Shown here piece after piece: positions 6,647-12,565 of a stretch of DNA of 17,174 nucleotides; position 1 is the stretch's first letter; each line of letters starts with the position of its first letter. This stretch comes from CAXFCD01 sp964001155 (GTDB lineage Bacteria > Fidelibacterota > Marinisomatia > Marinisomatales > UBA1611), in contig CAXFCD010000198.1 of the NCBI GenBank assembly GCA_964001155.1, positions 1 to 17,174 on the forward strand. The letters run 5' to 3'. The notes below the pieces were generated by a model. It ran no database searches and was not told the origin of the DNA. It was given only the letters and a program-made list of their open reading frames with translations. The position numbers were made by a program, and so were the translations under genes.

Positions 6647-9625
6647 ATGTTTAATAACGACGAAAGATATTGGGATATACAAAAATTAAATAAATGGTTC
6701 GCCATTTCTTCCATCCTGTTTCTCATTAGCATGGGCTGGACATTTATTGATGATAACGATGATGAATTCAAAGTGTATCAGCGAGAATTCCGGAAAATGG
6801 AAATTGAAGTCTCTGAAAAGAAACTTCAGCAAGAATTAGAAGCGGTGAAAGCGGAACGTGTTTCTTATGAAGAAAAACTTGCTTCAGCCCAGTCTCTCTT
6901 GGATACACAAAATGAACGGTTGGCTGAATTGGAAGAAACACTCCAAACGCTGAAAGCTCGCTATTACAATGAGAACATGATCTATCAAGGTCAGAAAGCT
7001 GAAGTGGACGGTCTCAAATATTTGGTGGAAGCAGAAAACGCCCATCACGATGCTCATCACGGTCCATCTCATAAAGATGATTATGCCGCTGCAATGGATC
7101 TTCTCCATGAATACAAGCTCATTAAAGAAGCATCTGAAATTGAGATAAGTAAAACGGAAGAAGAGATCATGCAAATTCAAGCTGATGTAAAGTTGCGGAA
7201 AGATCAGCTGAATGTTGTTTTAAAAGATGTAAATATCGTTGATAATAAGCTCACCAAGATTGATCGTGAACGGATGACCTTCGCTAATAAAGTGGGTGAC
7301 GTAGTTCGTGATTTACCCATCATCGACTTTCTTGATCCTTATTACAAAGTGCATCAAGTTGTCGTAAAAGATATGAAGTATGATGTGAATTTTGCAGCCG
7401 TTCCGAAAGTGGATCGCTGTATGTCATGTCACTTGGGAATTGATAAACCCGATTTCGTGGATGCACCACAGCCTTATACTACCCATCCAAATCTTGACCT
7501 TTACCTCACCTCTGCTTCTCCCCATCCTATGGACAATTTTGGATGTACCGGTTGCCATGCAGGACGTGGCCGTGGAACATCTTTTGTCTCTTCCACTCAC
7601 ACGCCAAGTAATGCAGAAGAGAAAGCACGTTGGCAGGAAGAATACGATTGGGAAGTGATGCACCATTGGCTCCAGCCCATGTTGCCCACACAATACACGG
7701 AAGCTTCCTGTTTTAAATGTCACAATAATAATTTAGACCTGAAAGGTGCAGATAAATTGAATCTTGGATTGTCCCTCGTAGATAAATCTGGTTGTAACGG
7801 ATGTCACCTCGTTCAGGATTTTCCACAGTTGAGCAAAGTGGGACCAAATCTCACAAAATTGGATGAGAAGGTTTCCAGAGATTGGGTGGCTAATTGGATC
7901 AAAGCACCGAAGAAATTCCGCCATAATACAAAGATGCCTTCTGTCTTTGGCCAAGACAATCAGGATTCACCGGAAATGCAAGCTTGGAACGATGCAGAAA
8001 TTGTAGCCATGAGTTCCTATCTTGTTTCAGAGAATGGTGGAAAGAAATCCACATCCGATCATCGGTTTATGGGAAATGCTGAAAATGGTCAACATCTCTT
8101 TGAAGCAATCGGTTGTATGGGTTGCCACGTGATTGAACCGGATCCGGTGGAAACAGAAACAACATTGAAAGACCAAACCAAACGACATGGTCCAAACTTG
8201 GTTGGCGTTGGTTCCAAAACATCCGCAGAATGGGTGTACAATTGGATCAAAGATCCGTTGCTGTATAATCCTGAATCCAGAATGCCGAACCTTCGCGTAA
8301 GCGATGAAGATGCGAAAGACATCACCGCATACATCATGTCATTTACCAATGAAGATTTTAATGCCATGCCCGGCGTTGATTTGGATGAAAATGCTTTAAA
8401 TGACGTTGCTTTTACACATCTCTCCAAACAAATGCCTGAAGCTTATGCTGAGAAAAAATTGGCTGAGATGGACTTGGATGAAAAATTACATTATGTAGGG
8501 AAAAAAAGTATTTCTCACTATGGCTGTTTTGGATGTCATACCATTGATGGATTTGAAAAAGCAAAACCCATTGGAACAGAATTAACTGAATGGGGATCCA
8601 AGCCCGTTGGCAAATTGGACTTCGGCTTAATGCATGATGTTGATCACACGAACCATGCATGGTTCGATGCTAAACTCAAAAATCCAAGAATTTTTGATCG
8701 AGGTAAAGTGAGTCCGCCATTAGACTTACTCAAGATGCCAAACTTTGATTTCAATGAAACTGAAGTAGAAGCCATCACCACCGCCATCCTGGCTTTTAAT
8801 GGCAATAAAGTGGATGAAGCCATCAAAGCTCACAACAATGTGGACGAGATGGCACAGGAAGGCTCAAGACTCATCAAACAATATAATTGTCAAGGATGTC
8901 ACTTGATTGATGACTTCGGTGGCCAATTGGTAGATCAAATAGGCGCAGCTGAGTACGCACCACCAAACTTGAATACACAAGGTGCGAAAGCGAATCCGAA
9001 ATGGTTGTTGGGCTTTTTCAATGATCCATCTATCATTCGACCCAACCTTGAAGTACGGATGCCCAGTTTCCATCAAATCACTGATGAGCAATGGAACGCA
9101 ATCATTAAGTATTTCCAACATTTGGATAATGAGAAAATTTCTTACAGAGATGATCTCGCTTTTGATAAACATTCCATCGAATTCAAAGGCGGTGAAATGT
9201 TGCACGAATTGGGTGCTTGTAACAATTGTCACTTTTATGGTGAAACATTCCCGAAACAGGACGCATCCACTTGGGCACCAAACTTGGCCATGACTAAAGA
9301 TCGGTTGAATCCTGAATGGGTGAAAGAATGGCTCCGTGATCCACAGACCATGATGCCGGGAACAAAAATGCCTGCGCCATTCTTACCCACAGAAGATCTT
9401 CTTACCGTAGATGGTGCTGAGAATGATTGGGGTAAAGAATTGGTGAAAATGAACGGCGATACTGAAGCCATGCTGGATGGACTCCGAGACTATATGTGGA
9501 GCATCAAAGGGAAAACCAATATTGATAAAACTATTCAAGATTATTTTGATGAACATGGATATGACTTCGGCGGTGATGATGAAGATGACGAAGATGATGA
9601 CGATTGGGGTGACGACGACTGGTAG
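6647..9625 (+). CDS. Membrane-anchored octaheme cytochrome c with coiled-coil hairpin and acidic tail
   Basis: Last gene of the operon, in the position of cytochrome c1 or f, so probably the electron acceptor from the Rieske protein. In the 992 residues, a 16-residue inside segment precedes one membrane anchor (17-33). Residues 40-130 and 145-215 are heptad-like and probably form an antiparallel coiled coil, with the His cluster HHDAHHGPSH (133-142) at the turn. Eight CxxCH motifs start at Cys258, 300, 355, 383, 490, 627, 748 and 858. The last five are each followed 47-70 residues later by a Met-Pro (Met430, 546, 697, 805, 908) and by repeated Trp/Pro-containing helices. These are therefore five class-I-like His/Met domains. 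The first three lack such a Met and may be bis-His. The C-terminus is very acidic and ends DDDDWGDDDW, as in CoxB. All domains after the anchor should be periplasmic. Confidence 0.9.
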   Translation: MFNNDERYWDIQKLNKWFAISSILFLISMGWTFIDDNDDEFKVYQREFRKMEIEVSEKKLQQELEAVKAERVSYEEKLASAQSLLDTQNERLAELEETLQTLKARYYNENMIYQGQKAEVDGLKYLVEAENAHHDAHHGPSHKDDYAAAMDLLHEYKLIKEASEIEISKTEEEIMQIQADVKLRKDQLNVVLKDVNIVDNKLTKIDRERMTFANKVGDVVRDLPIIDFLDPYYKVHQVVVKDMKYDVNFAAVPKVDRCMSCHLGIDKPDFVDAPQPYTTHPNLDLYLTSASPHPMDNFGCTGCHAGRGRGTSFVSSTHTPSNAEEKARWQEEYDWEVMHHWLQPMLPTQYTEASCFKCHNNNLDLKGADKLNLGLSLVDKSGCNGCHLVQDFPQLSKVGPNLTKLDEKVSRDWVANWIKAPKKFRHNTKMPSVFGQDNQDSPEMQAWNDAEIVAMSSYLVSENGGKKSTSDHRFMGNAENGQHLFEAIGCMGCHVIEPDPVETETTLKDQTKRHGPNLVGVGSKTSAEWVYNWIKDPLLYNPESRMPNLRVSDEDAKDITAYIMSFTNEDFNAMPGVDLDENALNDVAFTHLSKQMPEAYAEKKLAEMDLDEKLHYVGKKSISHYGCFGCHTIDGFEKAKPIGTELTEWGSKPVGKLDFGLMHDVDHTNHAWFDAKLKNPRIFDRGKVSPPLDLLKMPNFDFNETEVEAITTAILAFNGNKVDEAIKAHNNVDEMAQEGSRLIKQYNCQGCHLIDDFGGQLVDQIGAAEYAPPNLNTQGAKANPKWLLGFFNDPSIIRPNLEVRMPSFHQITDEQWNAIIKYFQHLDNEKISYRDDLAFDKHSIEFKGGEMLHELGACNNCHFYGETFPKQDASTWAPNLAMTKDRLNPEWVKEWLRDPQTMMPGTKMPAPFLPTEDLLTVDGAENDWGKELVKMNGDTEAMLDGLRDYMWSIKGKTNIDKTIQDYFDEHGYDFGGDDEDDEDDDDWGDDDW

Positions 9626-9627
9626 AA
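9596..9627 (+). repeat. 32-nt direct repeat, copy 1 (end of octaheme gene)
   Basis: Identical, base for base, to 16454-16485 at the end of coxB, covering the last codons, the TAG stop and two further bases. It encodes the shared acidic-Trp tail. Confidence 0.95.
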
Positions 9628-9650
9628 TCCTCCACTCTTCTTAAAATTAA

Positions 9651-9680
9651 AAAGCCTCTCATTTTCGAGAGGCTTTTTTT
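9651..9680. terminator. Bidirectional rho-independent terminator
   Basis: Stem AAAGCCTCTC / GAGAGGCTTT with loop ATTTTC, followed by a T run to the right and, on the other strand, also preceded by A residues. It lies between the convergent octaheme and SCO-fusion genes and can serve both. Confidence 0.93.
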
Positions 9681-9701
9681 ATAAAACGAAATTTCTTAGT
9701 G

Positions 9702-10559
9702 CTACTTCGTGTCCTTCGTGGCTGAAAATACTTCAATTGTGTTTTTAACATTTCCAGCTTTCCAATCTTCCCCCGGCCACGAAGCTAACAGTTCACGATT
9801 GGGTCCAATCAAAACAGACCGCAAGGTGTGCCCAATTTTCCCTTCATCGATGCCCCAAAAATCACATCCGCTTTGTTTTGCTAACCGGTACACATCTTCT
9901 ATATGTCCCGTGCTTGACCAAACTTTCCAGTTGCTGAATCCTTCAATCGTTCCACCGTAAAAATCCTTCAGGACTGAGGGTGTGTCATATTTATAATCGA
10001 AGCTTACCATGATGAATTCAATGTCACTTCTGTCTTTAAATGCTTTGACTAAATATTCATTTTTTATGACCACTGCTGGACACATGGTAGGCATGGGACA
10101 CTTTGTAAAAATGAAGGATAAAAAACGGTACTTGCCATCTGAGTGAGACAGATTGACACTGGTACTGTCCAAATCCAACAGCGTCGCATCATCCAAAATG
10201 TCGCCTACCTCTTTTTCTCCATATTCATCATCGTCCCAAAAATCATCATCTTCCTCTTTCGGGAGTTTTCCTTTCCCCACAATAGTGAATTTCCGAGCCC
10301 ATGTTGATGTGTCGCCCCAAACAAATTCAAAATGAACGCTGTCACCAATGGACAGTCCTTCGATCTCTTTCAGGTCCTTTAAATCAAATGGCATGACCAT
10401 GGGATACATGAGATCGGGAATAGTATCATGGGCGATAATGATCATCATGGAATCCGGCTTTATTTCATGAATGGTGCCTTTCACCGGATATATTTTCCCG
10501 GGGTCACTACAATTCAAATAAACGAAAATGAGTGTATAGAATAAGGTGAGTTTTTTCAT
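9702..10559 (-). CDS. CusF-like/SCO1 fusion copper lipoprotein
   Basis: 285 residues. A short signal ends YLNC at Cys17, a plausible though imperfect lipobox. Residues 23-98 resemble the periplasmic copper-binding CusF-type domain: YPVKGTIHEI, then HDTIPDLMYPMVMPFDL with His31, His44 and Met54/56 as possible copper ligands, and a short strand with VHFEFVW. A very acidic linker (102-116, EEDDDFWDDDEYGEK) leads to a SCO domain with FTKCPMPTMCP (Cys154/Cys160, CxxxxxC, longer than the CxxxC of the SCO gene at 1-452) and IGHTLRSVLIGP (His244). Likely role is copper delivery to, or thiol reduction at, the CuA site of the oxidase. The acidic-aromatic linker resembles the tails of the octaheme protein and CoxB. 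It is transcribed alone between two terminators. Confidence 0.85.
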   Translation of the reverse strand: MKKLTLFYTLIFVYLNCSDPGKIYPVKGTIHEIKPDSMMIIIAHDTIPDLMYPMVMPFDLKDLKEIEGLSIGDSVHFEFVWGDTSTWARKFTIVGKGKLPKEEDDDFWDDDEYGEKEVGDILDDATLLDLDSTSVNLSHSDGKYRFLSFIFTKCPMPTMCPAVVIKNEYLVKAFKDRSDIEFIMVSFDYKYDTPSVLKDFYGGTIEGFSNWKVWSSTGHIEDVYRLAKQSGCDFWGIDEGKIGHTLRSVLIGPNRELLASWPGEDWKAGNVKNTIEVFSATKDTK

Positions 10560-10561
10560 GT

Positions 10562-10570
10562 CAAAATTTA
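10562..10570 (-). promoter_or_regulatory. Candidate -7 box immediately before the SCO-fusion gene
   Basis: Minus strand reads TAAATTTTG, close to TAnnTTTG with one extra base, ending 2 nt before the ATG. No Shine-Dalgarno sequence is present. If used, the transcript would be leaderless. Confidence 0.25.
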
Positions 10571-10577
10571 GATAAAA

Positions 10578-10603
10578 AAAAGGCGGAAATAATTCCGCCT
10601 TTT
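10578..10603 (-). terminator. Rho-independent terminator of the cupredoxin gene
   Basis: Stem AAAAGGCGGAA / TTCCGCCTTTT with a 4-nt loop. Read leftward it continues into a T run. It lies between the leftward cupredoxin gene and the SCO-fusion gene, so the latter needs its own promoter. Confidence 0.9.
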
Positions 10604-10625
10604 AAAAACGATTTGGTGTTTTTAA

Positions 10626-11336
10626 TTATTTTTTCTTTGGCCGTGTAAAGGTGAAATCCTGTGTGGTTTCACCATCACCAATTGTAACAGTAGCCGTCAA
10701 AGATTTTTTCTTAAATTTTTCCTGCCAGCACACTACTTCGTAGGTTCCTGGGGGAATGCCGTCAATGGAGAAATTTCCACTGGCATCTGTCACAGCAAAG
10801 TAAGGATGATCTGAAACGAGAACCCATGATTTCATCCAAGGGTGAACATCGCATTTAATATAAAATGGTGCAGGTTCAGATTTGCTAAATGTAGCTGTTT
10901 TTTCTTTCACCACCTTGGGCATGGCAAAGTTGAATTCTTTATTCACTTTCGGCATGGAGTGGATATTGTGCAAAGTCGCATCACTATTTTTAATGAGCAA
11001 ATCTTGTCCCGCAACCATCCCAAAAACGTGTGGTTCATAAATACAACCAACTTGGTCCAATACGGCCGGTTCGCTTGGCGCACCACCGGAATAAGATACA
11101 TTTCGTAAATATACGAGTGCTTCTGCCATGGAACCATCATCAGCCATTTTGAAACTTTCACTGTAAACCGGGCCGGAATGGGCAGAACCGCAAACAGGGT
11201 CTGCATCCATTTTCAGACGTTTAGCTTTCGGGGGTTTGCCATCATATTTCACGTGGCCTTTTAGGGTACCTGCATCGACAAATGCAATAGCCAAACTCAA
11301 GGCAATTCCACTGACGATCACTTTTTTAAGATTCAT
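10626..11336 (-). CDS. Secreted cupredoxin-like (blue copper) protein with carboxypeptidase-regulatory-like tail
   Basis: 236 residues with a clear signal peptide (about 1-22, ending FVDA). The copper site is read as His123 or His126 (TLHNIH), Cys162, His165 and Met168 in KCDVHPWM, giving a His-Cys-His-Met set with compact C-x2-H-x2-M spacing. Residues 182-205 (VTDASGNFSIDGIPPGTYEVVCW) match a carboxypeptidase-regulatory-like beta sandwich, common in this family. Cys49 and Cys98 may form a disulfide. The mature protein is lysine-rich and ends PKKK. Located between two oxidase-related clusters, it could carry electrons in the periplasm or hold copper. A type 1 centre is an inference from the ligand pattern. 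An AAAGGA ribosome-binding site lies 8 nt before the ATG. Confidence 0.85.
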   Translation of the reverse strand: MNLKKVIVSGIALSLAIAFVDAGTLKGHVKYDGKPPKAKRLKMDADPVCGSAHSGPVYSESFKMADDGSMAEALVYLRNVSYSGGAPSEPAVLDQVGCIYEPHVFGMVAGQDLLIKNSDATLHNIHSMPKVNKEFNFAMPKVVKEKTATFSKSEPAPFYIKCDVHPWMKSWVLVSDHPYFAVTDASGNFSIDGIPPGTYEVVCWQEKFKKKSLTATVTIGDGETTQDFTFTRPKKK

Positions 11337-11491
11337 GTTTTAATTCCTTTGTTCATACGATAAATAAGGGTGCGAAATTTACCTGTTTTATGAGGGGATG
11401 AATAGAAAAATTAGACGCTTGATCCTATGAAAAGTAAAGATGGTTTTTGTATCTTCTGCCCCGATTTTTAGTACGGAGTTTATCATTTGAT
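11337..11491. promoter_or_regulatory. Divergent intergenic region between cupredoxin and membrane-protein genes
   Basis: Must contain promoters for both directions. Leftward, TAAATTTCG on the minus strand (11373-11381) is a near match to TAnnTTTG and would give a leader of about 30 nt including the AAAGGA site. Rightward, I see no convincing box. A GGAG at 11475-11478 lies 13 nt before the chosen ATG, a long spacing. Confidence 0.3.
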
Positions 11492-11980
11492 ATGTGGATC
11501 TTTATGATCACCTGCTATCTACTCATGTTCATCAATTTTATCAATTTATTGTTAACGGGTTTGAGCGGATATTTTTATTTTGACATCATGGGTGCAAACC
11601 ATGCGCGGTTTGCCCTGTTTACCATTCTCATTTTTTCCATCACGGAAACTGTGGTGATGTATTTCTTCATTTCCACGGGAAAGGGCATCAAATCCGCCAT
11701 TGAAGATGGTTTGGGAGATATTTCACTTTGGGAGCGAGAACGAAAATTGAAAATGAAATTATTTCCCCAATTGATGCTCACTTTAACCTTGGTGGGTGCA
11801 GTTTTTATTCATGGTGGTGCTGTGGATAATCAAATGCCCTCTGCGTGGCTCCATGGATATTTATTTCTTGCTGCATTTTTTCATCATATTTGGACACTGA
11901 AAATCAAGAATGATGCTTTTAAGGAACAGTTGGCCATTATTTCTGAATTGGAACCTGATATCGAACAGGAAACTGAATAA
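11492..11980 (+). CDS. Four-helix membrane protein with intramembrane histidines, unknown function
   Basis: 162 residues from the ATG. The same frame is open upstream to a TTG at 11447, but the added residues are polar-basic and have no better ribosome-binding site. About four hydrophobic helices lie at roughly 2-30, 38-62, 90-112 and 117-137. Histidines are placed at helix ends or inside: His37 (NHARF), His107 (IHGG), His121 (HGYLF) and His131/His132 (FFHHIW). Such a pattern is compatible with heme b or copper binding, but no family is recognised. The C-terminus is acidic (SELEPDIEQETE). Its TAA overlaps the ATG of the next small gene, and the ferredoxin and oxidase genes follow on the same strand, which suggests a link to respiration. 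Confidence 0.7.
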   Translation: MWIFMITCYLLMFINFINLLLTGLSGYFYFDIMGANHARFALFTILIFSITETVVMYFFISTGKGIKSAIEDGLGDISLWERERKLKMKLFPQLMLTLTLVGAVFIHGGAVDNQMPSAWLHGYLFLAAFFHHIWTLKIKNDAFKEQLAIISELEPDIEQETE

Positions 11981-12138
11981 TGTATTACGCAGCAAAAGGA
12001 TTGGAACTATTAGGCATGACCATGATCGGAATTGGGTTCATTATCAAATTTCCGAAACTCATGGATCCTAAATTATTATTGGCAGGCATCATTTGTTTTG
12101 TGGCAGGATGGGTCATTGAAAAATATATTCTAGAGTAA
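11980..12138 (+). CDS. 52-aa membrane protein, unknown function
   Basis: Starts at an ATG sharing its A with the preceding stop (TAATG), so translation is coupled. It has two hydrophobic stretches (about 8-23, LELLGMTMIGIGFIIK, and 32-50, LLLAGIICFVAGWVIEKYI) joined by a short loop FPKLMDP. It probably forms a helical hairpin that partners the four-helix protein. No family recognised. Confidence 0.65.
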   Translation: MYYAAKGLELLGMTMIGIGFIIKFPKLMDPKLLLAGIICFVAGWVIEKYILE

Positions 12139-12169
12139 ATTTCTTGCCTGTTTTTGGTTTTCAAATGTG

Positions 12170-12178
12170 TAAATTTTG
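12170..12178 (+). promoter_or_regulatory. Candidate promoter box before the ferredoxin gene
   Basis: TAAATTTTG resembles TAnnTTTG with one extra base, with a TTG 23 nt upstream (12144-12146) as a possible -33 element. It lies in the 62-bp gap before the ferredoxin gene and might drive the oxidase operon. Weak evidence. Confidence 0.25.
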
Positions 12179-12200
12179 TGTCTGAATTTTGTTGGGAAAG

Positions 12201-12527
12201 ATGGCAGTAACATACAATCATTTTAAGGGGATTCCGGAACTTCCGGACGAACCACGAGAAAAAACTAAACGGCCGAAACTCATGGCGGTCGTTGATGAAG
12301 ACAATTGCACCGGTTGCCAAGCCTGTGTTCCTTTTTGTCCTGTAGATTGTATTGAGCCTGTAGCCAAGGATAAATATGACATCCCCATCCCACCTGTTCA
12401 GGTTCGTTTTAATGAATGTACCGGTTGCCAAGTGTGTGCCCGTGTTTGCACCAAAATGACTTGGGATGCCATTCGAATGCTCGGTATAGAAACTTTTGAA
12501 GAATATTACGGTCTAGACATAGACTGA
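12201..12527 (+). CDS. Two-cluster [4Fe-4S] ferredoxin-like protein
   Basis: 108 residues from the ATG. A TTG at 12189 would add four residues, but neither start has a well-spaced ribosome-binding site; the GGGAAAG touching the ATG is too close. Two cluster motifs are clear: CTGCQACVPFCP (Cys36, 39, 42, 46, with an extra Cys50) and CTGCQVCARVC (Cys73, 76, 79, 83). The second lacks the usual Pro after its last Cys. With no signal peptide it is cytoplasmic. A ferredoxin directly ahead of a cytochrome c oxidase operon is not part of that enzyme. It could serve heme A biosynthesis (CtaA needs reductant) or another cytoplasmic redox step. That link is inference from position. Confidence 0.88.
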   Translation: MAVTYNHFKGIPELPDEPREKTKRPKLMAVVDEDNCTGCQACVPFCPVDCIEPVAKDKYDIPIPPVQVRFNECTGCQVCARVCTKMTWDAIRMLGIETFEEYYGLDID

Positions 12528-12565
12528 TCATTTAATACAAATTTAATCAACACTGGAGAAATCAC

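Noticed and set aside
8089..8427. Long antisense frames inside the octaheme gene and other large genes
   Set aside because: Shadow frames of a strongly supported coding sequence; no start signals or recognisable domains.
9570..9622. GAT/GAC-rich tract considered as a simple-sequence repeat
   Set aside because: It is in frame, interrupted by Gly and Trp codons, and its end is repeated in coxB, so it is better read as a selected acidic tail.
11447..11491. TTG start giving 15 extra residues to the four-helix protein
   Set aside because: The added residues precede a good hydrophobic start and have no better ribosome-binding site; the ATG at 11492 was kept, with some doubt.
12189..12200. TTG start for the ferredoxin
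   Set aside because: Adds only MLGK with no upstream ribosome-binding site; the ATG at 12201 gives the sensible N-terminus.
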